Assembly: GCA_002438865.1 (NCBI GenBank)
Contig: DJRJ01000078.1
Coordinates: forward strand, 1-61,909
DNA: 61,909 nt
Direction of reading: 5' to 3'
Origin: Clostridiales bacterium UBA6363
GTDB taxonomy: Bacteria > Bacillota > Clostridia > UBA1381
Of this stretch, positions 52,699 through 60,605 are shown in pieces. Under the pieces are notes generated by a model that had not been told where the DNA came from, made no database searches, and was given only the letters and a program-made list of their open reading frames with translations. Both the position numbers and the translations under genes were made by a program. Within the stretch, counting starts at the first letter, position 1; the number at the start of each line of letters is the position of its first letter.

Positions 52699-54166
52699 CA
52701 GCAGTACCTCCTCTCTTCATAACCCTTTTGGACTTTTCGATTGCCTGTACGGGACAAACGAGCGAACACAAGTGACAGCCGACGCATTTTTTAACCGCAA
52801 ATACGGGTTTTCCGTCCTCCGAAAGGCTTATTGCCTGATGTCCGCCGTCACGGCAGGAAAGATAGCATCTTCCGCAGCCGATACAAGCTTTTTTATTAAA
52901 TATCGGATATGTAACGGTACTGCGGTCAAGCTTTTCCGGCTCGGTTATTGCACAAAGTCCCGCACCGACCAAATCGCTTAATTTTGATATGCCTTTTCTT
53001 TTCATATAGGCTTTAAGTCCCGAAATCAAATCGTCTATAATTCTGTAGCCGTACTGCATAACGGCGGTTGTAACCTGAACGTTTGCACAGCCGAGTGCGA
53101 TAAATTCCGCCGCATCGTGCCAAGTTTCTATTCCGCCGATACCGCTTAACGGCACGCCTTTAAGCTCCTTACATTCCGCCATATCGTAGATAAATCTCAA
53201 AGCTATCGGCTTTACCGCCTTGCCGGAATATCCCGAAACGGACGTTTTTTTACTAACTGAATTCATCGGCTGCATATTTTCAAGGTCAAATCCCGAAATG
53301 CATTTTATGGTGTTAATCGCCGCAATGCCGTCCGCACCGCCTTTTACGGCGGCAATTGCCGAAGGTTCCATATTTCCGATATTTGGCGTCATTTTTGCAA
53401 GCACGGGAACGGAGGTACCTTTTTTGACGCACTCCGTATAATGCTTTACAAGCTCGGGGTTCTGACCCACATCTGAGCCGAGTCCCTCGCCCACCATCTG
53501 CGGACAGCTGAAATTACATTCTATAATATCCGCTCCGGCTTCCGTTACGAGCCGTGCAAGCTCCGTCCATTCCTCATCGGTTTCGCCCATAATTGACGCA
53601 ACAATTATTTTATTCGGGAAATCCGCCTTTAACCGCCGCAAATCCGAAAGGTTTTCCTCTAAGCTGTGGTCGGAAATCTGTTCGAGGTTTTTAAACCCGA
53701 TAAACGGCGTTCCCTCTTTGCTTACCGCATCAAATCTCGGCGAGGTTTCGTTCGGCTTTAAAAAGCCGATTGTTTTAAAAACCGCTCCTGCCCAGCCCAA
53801 TTCAAAAGCTTTTGCGCACATTTCATAATTTCCGGCAACGATTGACGAGGACAGGAAAAACGGATTTTCGCATTTAATTCCCATAAACTCGATTTCAAGA
53901 CTTACATCATCTGCATTTTCACAATCGGGAAGAGCCTCTGCCATACTTCGTATCCTTATCGGGAAATCCGGCTGTATACAGGCTTTTTCACACTTTCCGT
54001 CACACTCGGCGCAAGCACTTGTATCTATGTAGTGTGCCGCACATTCTGCATTGTCAAACCTTACCGCACGTATCATTTTTGACGGGTCGAACCGTTTCGG
54101 ACAAGCCTTTTTGCATTTTGCGTCCGCACACAACAGACATCTTGCGGATTCATCTCGGATATTCAT
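52667..54166 (-). CDS. preA: Dihydropyrimidine dehydrogenase PreA with extra N-terminal Cys-rich domain
   Basis: This cytoplasmic flavo-iron-sulfur protein of about 499 residues reduces uracil or thymine to the dihydro form. An N-terminal Cys-rich segment (residues 1-80: CLLCADAKCKKACP, CAECDGKCEKACIQ) resembles the cluster domain found at the start of DPD and of PreT. The FMN-binding barrel (about 85-400) carries the substrate-loop cysteine in NFSCPQMVGEG. The C-terminus holds two 4Fe-4S ferredoxin motifs (CIGCGRCYLSC, CVGCHLCSLVC). PreA of E. coli lacks such an N-terminal domain. The usual partner PreT, which brings NADH electrons, is not encoded in this window. I chose ATG 54166; 54172 is possible. 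Confidence 0.9.
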   Translation of the reverse strand: MNIRDESARCLLCADAKCKKACPKRFDPSKMIRAVRFDNAECAAHYIDTSACAECDGKCEKACIQPDFPIRIRSMAEALPDCENADDVSLEIEFMGIKCENPFFLSSSIVAGNYEMCAKAFELGWAGAVFKTIGFLKPNETSPRFDAVSKEGTPFIGFKNLEQISDHSLEENLSDLRRLKADFPNKIIVASIMGETDEEWTELARLVTEAGADIIECNFSCPQMVGEGLGSDVGQNPELVKHYTECVKKGTSVPVLAKMTPNIGNMEPSAIAAVKGGADGIAAINTIKCISGFDLENMQPMNSVSKKTSVSGYSGKAVKPIALRFIYDMAECKELKGVPLSGIGGIETWHDAAEFIALGCANVQVTTAVMQYGYRIIDDLISGLKAYMKRKGISKLSDLVGAGLCAITEPEKLDRSTVTYPIFNKKACIGCGRCYLSCRDGGHQAISLSEDGKPVFAVKKCVGCHLCSLVCPVQAIEKSKRVMKRGGTADVNYAQTAVQ

Positions 54167-54191
54167 ATACATCAACTCTTTTCTGATTGTT

Positions 54192-55544
54192 TTATAATTT
54201 ACATTTCACAAACTTGCCCCAGCCGCTTTCGCCGACAAACTCGCCCTTGTCATACACAAGTCTGCCTCTGGAGTAGGTTTGTTCGGGATAGCCTTTAAGC
54301 TTTACGCCTTCCCATATTGTATGGTCGCAGTCGGAATGCATTTTATCGTTTGTAATTGTAAATTCCGTTTCGGGATTGTAAATTACAATATCTGCGTCCT
54401 TTCCTACCGCTATACTGCCCTTATCACGGCAGCCGAAGATTTTTGCCGGGTTTTCGGAGCATATTTCAACGGCTTTTTCATAGGTGATTTTTCCCTCGCC
54501 CGCCGCCGACAGCATATACGGATACATATTTTCTATGCCGGCACAGCCGTTAGGTATTTTTGTAAAATCGTCCTTGCCCCAATCCTTTTCGTATGACTGG
54601 AACGGGCAATGGTCGGTTGCGATTGTGTCTATATCGCCCCGTCTGATTGCCTCCCAGAGCGCCTGTCTGCTTTCTTCGCCCTTCATCGGCGGCGAGCAGA
54701 CAAAGTTTCTGCCGTCCTCACGCTTATACACATCACACGTAAATTCAAGATACTGCGGACAGGTTTCGGCGTAAATCTTATAACCCTCGTCCTTTGCCGC
54801 AGTGACCGCCTTTACGCCCTCTTTATTTGCCAGATGCACGATATAGAGCGGTGCGTCAAGCGCTTTTGCCCACTGGATTGCTCTTATATCCGCCTCCGCC
54901 TCGACAAATTCGGGACGTGACATATAATGATACCAAGCGCTTGTTTTTCCCTCGCTCAGGTACTGTGCGGTAAGCGTGTTTACCATTTCGTTGTTCTCGG
55001 CGTGTACGCCTATCAGCGCACCGCATTCCTTTGCTTTTTTGAGAACTTTATAAAAAACGCCGTCCGTAACTCCGAAATCATATACCATAAACACCTTGAA
55101 CGACGGTACTCCGAACTTTACGGCATCCTCGATTGAATCGAGCAAATCGCCGCTTACGTCCTTTACTGCAACGTGATACGAATAATCCACCGCCGCAACG
55201 GGTGCGCACATTTTGTCACGCCGTTTTACGGCGTCTACCATTGTTTCGCCGAAGTCCTGGAGCACAAAGTCGAACACGGTTGTTGTACCGCCGCACGCCG
55301 CCGCTCTTGTTCCGGCGAAATAATCGTCCGATGAAATCGTGCCGCCGAACGGCATTGCAAGGTGCGTATGTGCGTCGATTGCGCCGGGAAGCACAAGCTT
55401 CCCTGCGGCATCGACTGCCTTTGCGCCGTCCGACGGCGCAAGGTCCGCACCGATTTGCACAATCTTGCCGTCCTTGACGGCTATATCCGCCTTAAACCGT
55501 TCCGATCCGTTTACAACAGTTCCGTTCTTAATAAGCAAATCCAT
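54192..55544 (-). CDS. hydA: Dihydropyrimidinase / D-hydantoinase
   Basis: This 450-residue zinc amidohydrolase of the cyclic-amidase family opens dihydrouracil or hydantoins to N-carbamoyl amino acids. The metal-binding start PGAIDAHTHLAMPFGG (His-x-His), the carboxylated-lysine segment PSFKVFMVYD, the LIGVHAENNEMV histidine and IATDHCPFQS with the active-site Asp are all present. AAGGAGG lies seven bases before the ATG. It stands between the binding-protein gene and preA, giving the second chemical step of pyrimidine degradation. Hydantoin specificity cannot be excluded from sequence. Confidence 0.93.
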   Translation of the reverse strand: MDLLIKNGTVVNGSERFKADIAVKDGKIVQIGADLAPSDGAKAVDAAGKLVLPGAIDAHTHLAMPFGGTISSDDYFAGTRAAACGGTTTVFDFVLQDFGETMVDAVKRRDKMCAPVAAVDYSYHVAVKDVSGDLLDSIEDAVKFGVPSFKVFMVYDFGVTDGVFYKVLKKAKECGALIGVHAENNEMVNTLTAQYLSEGKTSAWYHYMSRPEFVEAEADIRAIQWAKALDAPLYIVHLANKEGVKAVTAAKDEGYKIYAETCPQYLEFTCDVYKREDGRNFVCSPPMKGEESRQALWEAIRRGDIDTIATDHCPFQSYEKDWGKDDFTKIPNGCAGIENMYPYMLSAAGEGKITYEKAVEICSENPAKIFGCRDKGSIAVGKDADIVIYNPETEFTITNDKMHSDCDHTIWEGVKLKGYPEQTYSRGRLVYDKGEFVGESGWGKFVKCKL

Positions 55545-55556
55545 AAAGCATCCTCC

Positions 55557-56633
55557 TTACTTCTTGTATACCAGTACCAGTCCCGATCTCTGATAAATCT
55601 GTGCTATTTCAAGTAAATCCATACCGCCCGAATTTGCGGAAATCAGGTTTGATACCCATGTTACACCGAAATCAACCGTTCCGTTATTTACCGCTGTTGT
55701 TTCGCCGATGTCGCCGCCGCCCGAAACAATGTTGACATTCAAGCCGACTTCATCATAATAGCCTTTTGCTTTTGCTACGAAATATCCCATAAACTGCGCC
55801 TGCGGCAGCCATTTAAGCTGAATTGAAACGTCTTTCTTTTCCGGTGCGCCGAAATCCTTGCTCTTTGCGCCCTCAAGGTATGAGGTGTCACGAATATCGG
55901 CTAATGTGAGCGACTGTAATTTTTCCGCCGCTTTTGCGTCATCTAACTTAATGTACTTCTTTGCAAGGTCGAGAGTCTGCTGCATTGCATCCTCGTCCAT
56001 TTTGCCGTAGTCCGAAACGGCATTTCCCTTTGTATCCGTCTTAATCAGCTTTGCAACCTCTTTCGCCATATACTTCTGATGGTCTGTTGATACCGACGAG
56101 CCTGCCTCAAATACTATCTGCGCCGCCTCGTCCGGGTGTTCACAGGCATATTCCCAACCCTTTAACGATGCCGCCAAAAACGCTTTTACGGTGTTCGGGT
56201 TATTCTTTGCAAATTCCTTTGTACAGAAGATGTTATCCTCAAGCATTGCTACGCCCTGGTCGTTCATATCGATTGTGCCGACCGTGTCGCCGTAGCCGTA
56301 GCCGCCTTCATAATCATTTATTACCAATCCAAGCTCATTATATGTCATAGCCGAAGCAAGAGTAATCGAGTCATCATCAAATCCGTCCATATCGAACGAC
56401 TGTACAAGATAATCCGTACTCTGACCGTATTTGGTCAAAAGCGCCTGGATTTCATACTCGTTTCCGAGTCCCCAGTTTCCTACTTTTCCGTCCTTTGCGG
56501 CAGAGAGAATACGCTCCTCATCGGTCATTGCCGCTTTTTCCGTATCTTTGCTCTCCTGCTTTCCGCAGCCGCTGAACATCGATACAACCAGTGCCGTTGT
56601 TGTTAATATCCCCAATACTCTTTTCAATTTCAT
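55557..56633 (-). CDS. NMT1/THI5-like ABC substrate-binding lipoprotein, circularly permuted
   Basis: This exported 358-residue lipoprotein has lipobox VVSMFSGC with the modified Cys at residue 23. It binds the substrate of the ABC importer whose other genes precede it. The domain order is unusual. The part that normally follows the first third of such proteins, VGNWGLGNEYEIQALLTKYG, comes first (residue 51). The normal N-terminal part, VSIQLKWLPQAQFMGYFVAK, comes last (residues 269-358), ending at QRSGLVLVYKK. A linker (KSKDFGAPEKKD) joins the two. The frame is continuous with a signal peptide in place, so this looks like a real circular permutant. The ligand is probably a pyrimidine or hydantoin-type compound, judged from the operon. 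Confidence 0.85.
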   Translation of the reverse strand: MKLKRVLGILTTTALVVSMFSGCGKQESKDTEKAAMTDEERILSAAKDGKVGNWGLGNEYEIQALLTKYGQSTDYLVQSFDMDGFDDDSITLASAMTYNELGLVINDYEGGYGYGDTVGTIDMNDQGVAMLEDNIFCTKEFAKNNPNTVKAFLAASLKGWEYACEHPDEAAQIVFEAGSSVSTDHQKYMAKEVAKLIKTDTKGNAVSDYGKMDEDAMQQTLDLAKKYIKLDDAKAAEKLQSLTLADIRDTSYLEGAKSKDFGAPEKKDVSIQLKWLPQAQFMGYFVAKAKGYYDEVGLNVNIVSGGGDIGETTAVNNGTVDFGVTWVSNLISANSGGMDLLEIAQIYQRSGLVLVYKK

Positions 56634-56675
56634 TTTAATTCCCTCTTTCTTTTTAATTTTATATAAGAAAAGCCG

Positions 56676-57473
56676 CTAAGAACTTCTTTTCTTCAAATAT
56701 ATACTCTCTATTGCCAAAAGCAATACGAACAATGCAATTCCTATAATACAGGCAACTGCGATATATGCCCACGCCGTTGAATACTGTGCGATAAGAATAT
56801 TCTCACGAATTTGCCGTCCGACTCCGGCTCGGTATTCCGCAAAGTATTCGCTTACAAGCGCCGTTATTACGCTTGACGGAACGCTTACCTTTAGCGCCGT
56901 GAAAATGTACGGAATACTGTTCGGCAGTCTTAATTTCAGAAACACCGTCTTATTATCCGCCGCATACGATTTCATCAAATCCAGCGAGAACGGTTTCAGC
57001 TCCGTGAGCCCGCGGTATGCATTAATGCTCATTGACGCCATACACATAAGCGTTACCACAATTATTTTTGCGACGGTGCTTCTTACCGAAGCCTCCGAGC
57101 TTACGTCCTTTGTCCAGTTCATTATGACCGGTGCCATGGCAACTATCGGGATTGCGTTAAACGCCGATATTACCGTAAGTCCGCCTTTGCCGAATTTCGG
57201 CGATACCGTTGCGCCGATTGCGGCGGCATATCCGAGTACCGAACCTAAAAGCAAGCCGATTATGATAACAAACATCGACGCTCCGACATTTGGCATAATC
57301 TTGTCCGTATTGTCTGCGATAATTCTGAATATCCGTGTCGGATACGGCAGAATGTATTCATCTGTCTTAAGAAGTGTATGCAAAACTCCCGTCTGCCACA
57401 TAACCGCTATCACCGCTCCGAACAGCAGAGGATATAGAACAGATGTGATAGAATCAATTCGTTTTTTAGTCAT
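56676..57473 (-). CDS. NitT/TauT-type ABC transporter permease (second of two)
   Basis: This 265-residue inner-membrane permease of the binding-protein-dependent transport family has six predicted helices. The cytoplasmic coupling (EAA-type) segment is SLDLMKSYAADNKTVFLKLR followed by LPNSIPYIFTALKVSVP. It probably pairs with the permease encoded just upstream (five-base gap) to form a heterodimeric channel, as in other thiamine-precursor and pyrimidine-like importers. AAGAAA-type weak ribosome binding sequence and the tiny gap suggest coupled translation. Confidence 0.92.
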   Translation of the reverse strand: MTKKRIDSITSVLYPLLFGAVIAVMWQTGVLHTLLKTDEYILPYPTRIFRIIADNTDKIMPNVGASMFVIIIGLLLGSVLGYAAAIGATVSPKFGKGGLTVISAFNAIPIVAMAPVIMNWTKDVSSEASVRSTVAKIIVVTLMCMASMSINAYRGLTELKPFSLDLMKSYAADNKTVFLKLRLPNSIPYIFTALKVSVPSSVITALVSEYFAEYRAGVGRQIRENILIAQYSTAWAYIAVACIIGIALFVLLLAIESIYLKKRSS

Positions 57474-57478
57474 TCAAA

Positions 57479-58294
57479 TCACCCCTTTGCGGATTTTCCG
57501 CTCCGTTTATACGGACATAACACATATTCCAGAAGTCCCATTACCGAGAAGCTTAATATTCCGATTATTGCGCTGAAAAATACTATCTGCCAGAAAACGT
57601 ATCTTGTCATTGCGCCCTTTAATGCCTGCGAAAGCAAGCACCCGAGTCCTATTCCGCCCTGCAGCGTATCGACCAGAATTGATGCGGTTATTGCCATAGG
57701 CGCCGAAATCTTCAAGCCTGTGAAGAAATACGGAACGCACGCCGGTATCATTGTTTTTATGTATATCTGGAATTTGTTCGCCGCATATGAGTACATCAGC
57801 TCGTGCTTTTCACGGCTTACCGATTTGAAGCCTGCCAGTGTGTTTGTCGCAACCGGATAAAATGTAAGTATTGCCGCTATTACCACACGGCTTGCGGTTA
57901 TGTCGCCGGTAAGTGCGTTTATAATCGGCGCCATACCCAAAATCGGTATCATCTGTATCAGCATAAGGTACGGAAACGCTATCTTTTCAATCGGCTTCCA
58001 CAAGCTCATGAGCAGCGCAAGCACGAAACCGCATATAATTCCTATTACATAGCCGATACCCGCACGGGACAGCGTTGCCGCCGCATTTGTCATAACCATC
58101 TGAATTGCGGTCTGACCTCCGTTGATTGTTTTGCCGCTTACAACCGAGCCGATTATCCCCGAAAGGTGCGGCAGTATGTTTTCGGGCGTTCGCTTTGTTG
58201 CGCCTACAATAAATGCGAACAGCTCCCAAATTGCTATGATAAGCACAATCCATACGATTGTCATAAAATATTTTTTATCGGCAAGCTTTTTCAT
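57479..58294 (-). CDS. NitT/TauT-type ABC transporter permease (first of two)
   Basis: This 271-residue inner-membrane permease has six predicted helices and the coupling segment KHELMYSYAANKFQIYIKTM then IPACVPYFFTGLKISAP. The ATG after GGAGG is preferred over the longer frame starting 30 bases earlier. It lies between the ATPase gene (16-base gap) and the second permease gene. Two unlike permeases rather than a homodimer suggest an asymmetric channel. The two proteins share their coupling motifs and probably arose by duplication. Confidence 0.92.
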   Translation of the reverse strand: MKKLADKKYFMTIVWIVLIIAIWELFAFIVGATKRTPENILPHLSGIIGSVVSGKTINGGQTAIQMVMTNAAATLSRAGIGYVIGIICGFVLALLMSLWKPIEKIAFPYLMLIQMIPILGMAPIINALTGDITASRVVIAAILTFYPVATNTLAGFKSVSREKHELMYSYAANKFQIYIKTMIPACVPYFFTGLKISAPMAITASILVDTLQGGIGLGCLLSQALKGAMTRYVFWQIVFFSAIIGILSFSVMGLLEYVLCPYKRSGKSAKG

Positions 58295-58310
58295 AATTTT
58301 CACCTCCGGA

Positions 58311-59090
58311 TTATACACCCTCAAAGCTGTTTCTTACCTTTGCCACAAGCTCTGTAAATTCGGGTGTACTTTTCATTTCCATTGTACGGGGTCGGGGTAA
58401 ATCTATATCGACCACCGCCGATAATCTGCCCGGATGCGGCGAAAGCACGCATACCTTATCGGACAGGAAAACCGATTCCTGGATATTATGTGTGACAAAC
58501 ACGATTGTTTTGTTTGTCTTTCTCCAAATCTTAAGCAAGTCAATGTGAAGTTTTTCACGTGTGAACTCGTCAAGCGCCGAGAACGGCTCGTCCATAAGAA
58601 GTATCTCCGGCTGAATGGCAAGCGCTCTCGCTATGCCCACTCTCTGCTGCATACCTCCCGAAAGCTGATGCGGATAATGATTTGCAAATTCGGTAAGTCC
58701 GACAAGCTCAAGCATTTTCTCCGCACGCTCGTTCTGCTCTTTTTGCGGAACGTGCATTATTTCAAGCGGTAACATAATGTTTTTCTTCACCGTCCGCCAT
58801 TCGTAAAGCACTGCGCTCTGGAATACTATTCCGTATTTTCGCTTAAGTCTTGCGTCATGAGGACTTTCGCCCGATATTTTTATATCCCCCGACGACGGAG
58901 TGAGCAAATCGGCAATAATTCTTAAGAGTGTTGTCTTGCCGCAGCCCGACGGTCCTACCAGTGAAACAAATTCGCCCTTTTCAATGTCGAGTGTAACGCC
59001 CGTGAGAGCCGTTACATCTCTGCCGTCATTTGTGCGGTAGACCATTCCTATATCCTTAAGCATGATTTCCGTATTATTGATCGCTGCCAT
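58311..59090 (-). CDS. NitT/TauT-type ABC transporter ATP-binding protein
   Basis: This 259-residue ATPase is first in the pyrimidine operon. Walker A is GPSGCGKTTLLRIIA, the signature is LSGGMQQRVGIARAL, Walker B is ILLMDEPFSALDEFTREK and the switch region is FVTHNIQESVFLSDKV. These are typical of SsuB/TauB/ThiZ-type ATPases. The ATG after AAGGAAG is used; the longer frame would start inside the leader hairpin. The leader holds a terminator-like structure, so the whole operon may be controlled before this gene. Confidence 0.93.
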   Translation of the reverse strand: MAAINNTEIMLKDIGMVYRTNDGRDVTALTGVTLDIEKGEFVSLVGPSGCGKTTLLRIIADLLTPSSGDIKISGESPHDARLKRKYGIVFQSAVLYEWRTVKKNIMLPLEIMHVPQKEQNERAEKMLELVGLTEFANHYPHQLSGGMQQRVGIARALAIQPEILLMDEPFSALDEFTREKLHIDLLKIWRKTNKTIVFVTHNIQESVFLSDKVCVLSPHPGRLSAVVDIDLPRPRTMEMKSTPEFTELVAKVRNSFEGV

Positions 59091-59106
59091 ATGTAACACT
59101 TCCTTT

Positions 59107-59175
59107 TTGATATAAAATAAAAAAGCGGCAGGCAGAAACATCTTTGAAAGACGCCTTTGCCTGTCGCTTTTCCGT
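59107..59175 (-). promoter_or_regulatory. Attenuator hairpin in the leader of the pyrimidine operon
   Basis: AAAAGCGACAGGCA pairs with TGCCTGCCGCTTTT with one mismatch. An inner stem CGTCTT/AAGATG caps the structure, and T-rich sequence follows. It sits between promoter and first gene, so transcription can stop before the operon. Riboswitch or protein-dependent control is possible; the RNA from predicted start to the T run is only about 85 bases. Confidence 0.7.
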
Positions 59176-59195
59176 ATAAGAATTATTATGGCTCA

Positions 59196-59224
59196 ATTAT
59201 ACATTCTGATTTTCGAATTGTCAA
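59196..59224 (-). promoter_or_regulatory. Promoter of the pyrimidine operon
   Basis: TTGACA (59219-59224) and TATAAT (59196-59201) on the minus strand form a perfect pair with a 17-base spacer, ahead of the attenuator. Confidence 0.92.
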
Positions 59225-59325
59225 TACATTTTTTTAAATTTGTTGTTTCGACACAAAAACAAGCAGCGCAAAATGTGCCCAAGCACATTTTGTTGCATGG
59301 AAAATCTAAACACACACGTCCCACA

Positions 59326-59352
59326 CCGTAGGGCAGGGGCTTGCTCCTGCCG
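59326..59352 (+). repeat. Palindromic intergenic repeat, family B
   Basis: CCGTAG then arms GGCAGGGGC and GCTCCTGCC with a TT loop, followed by GAAACG. Near-identical to 25551-25580. Confidence 0.75.
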
Positions 59353-59381
59353 AAACGCTCACCGCTTAGGATAACGTTTGT

Positions 59382-59410
59382 GGGTCGATGTGGGCATCAA
59401 CCCCGACAGG
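59382..59410 (-). repeat. Palindromic intergenic repeat, family A, mixed arms
   Basis: GGGTCGATG, TGGG, CATCAACCC, then CGACAGG. One arm mismatch, as in 25604-25629. Confidence 0.7.
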
Positions 59411-59436
59411 TGCGTTTACAACGATTACAATCATGC

Positions 59437-59464
59437 GGTAGGGGACGATGCCTTCATCGTCCCT
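59437..59464 (+). repeat. Palindromic intergenic repeat, family A, GGGACGATG variant
   Basis: GTAG then perfect arms GGGACGATG and CATCGTCCC around CCTT. A remnant of family B (GCTTGCTCCTGCC) follows at about 59498-59510. Confidence 0.75.
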
Positions 59465-59564
59465 CAATCCCAACACACATGCCACCGCATTGCACCAGCT
59501 TGCTCCTGCCGTGTATGTACGTGATTTTTCGTATGCAATACGTTAATAAATTTACACTTCCGCC

Positions 59565-59593
59565 TTGACAAGAGTCCGAAAACGGACTATAAC
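59565..59593 (+). promoter_or_regulatory. Promoter of the former MATE/MarR operon
   Basis: TTGACA (59565-59570) and TATAAC (59588-59593) are 17 bases apart. The spacer is almost filled by a palindrome. Confidence 0.85.
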
Positions 59594-59618
59594 AAAAAAC
59601 GGGTTCCGTTTCGGACTC
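59573..59618 (+). promoter_or_regulatory. Two candidate MarR operators
   Basis: AGTCCGAAAACGGACT (59573-59588) lies between -35 and -10. A related imperfect palindrome, GTTCCGTTTCGGACTC (59603-59618), lies just after the predicted start point. Both carry the same TCCG...CGGA halves, as expected for a dimeric MarR-type repressor acting on its own operon. Confidence 0.65.
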
Positions 59619-59644
59619 AACACTTTATTACGGAGGATTTTACA

Positions 59645-60589
59645 ATGACAACACAAAGAAAAAATCTGCGAAAATATACGCTATGATCGGCAATCTCAGC
59701 TTTTTTATTCTTACCATTGTGGACGGAATGTTCGTCGGAAACGGCGTCGGAGCAAATGCGCTCGGTGCGGTCAGCATTGCAATGCCGTTCGTAAATCTGA
59801 TTTGGGCTTTGTCCACGCTGTTTAATATCAGCGGCGTTACCGTTGCTTCTGTCCGTTTCGGACGCGGCGACGCAGACGGCGCAAATCGGACTTTTATGCA
59901 CGCTCTTTCTGCAAACATTGCCGTCTTTTCGCTTATCAGCGCGGCAGGAATGTTAATTTCCGAAAAAATCGCGCTTCTGCTTGGTGCGAATGAGACATAT
60001 CTGCAAATGGTTTCGGATTATGTTTTCTGGTTCTCTGTATTTCTGATTACTTCCACGCTCGGACCATGCCTGAATTCCTTTGCGAGAAACGACGGAAATC
60101 CGCGGCTCGGACTTATTATGTCGTTCACCTGTATGGCAGCCAATATCTTCGGCGACTGGCTTATGGTGTATCCGTTGCAAAAAGGCGTTGCCGGTGCGGC
60201 TATCGCAACCGGTGTTTCCAATCTGCTTGGTTTCATCGTGGTGCTGTTCCACTACATATTTAAAAAAGGACAGCTCAGAGTGCAAAAATTTAAACCGCAG
60301 CTCTCCCTGTACCGAAAAATTATGCTCCGCGGACTGCCGGAATTATGTATTCGCCGCCTCCACCGCAGTCATCGCCGCCTACCTGTTTTCCACAAAACGG
60401 ACTTAGTATGCAATACCCATTAATGTGTGCAGAAGTATTGTGTTTAACTTTGTCTGCATCAACTTTCTTCCACTTATCTTCGGTTATGAGTTTGTGTGGT
60501 ACACCGTAACCGTATCGGAATGTATCTGTACGGTGATTGCTGTTGTACTGCAAAAAATATCCGAGAGAAACGGCATAATTTATAAATAA
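59645..60589 (+). pseudogene. Decayed MATE-family multidrug efflux pump
   Basis: This is a remnant of a MATE antiporter of roughly 450 codons. The likely original start (MTTQRKNLRKYT) at 59645 runs into a stop after 13 codons. Recognisable sequence then resumes in another frame (IGNLSFFILTIVDGMFVGNG) to LRGLPE near 60340. There a large internal part (roughly 140 residues) is missing and the frame shifts again to FAASTAVIAAYLFSTKRT. An in-frame TAG follows, and the C-terminal remnant (FNFVCINFLPLIFGYEFVWY to NGIIYK) ends at 60589. At least three lesions exclude a working pump. A substantial piece, 59683-60423, is still open. Confidence 0.85.
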
Positions 60590-60605
60590 AACGGGGGGGT
60601 ATATA

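Noticed and set aside
55557..56633. Two fused or partial binding-protein genes rather than a permuted one
   Set aside because: The frame is continuous, there is a single signal peptide, and the two parts together give one complete domain without overlap.
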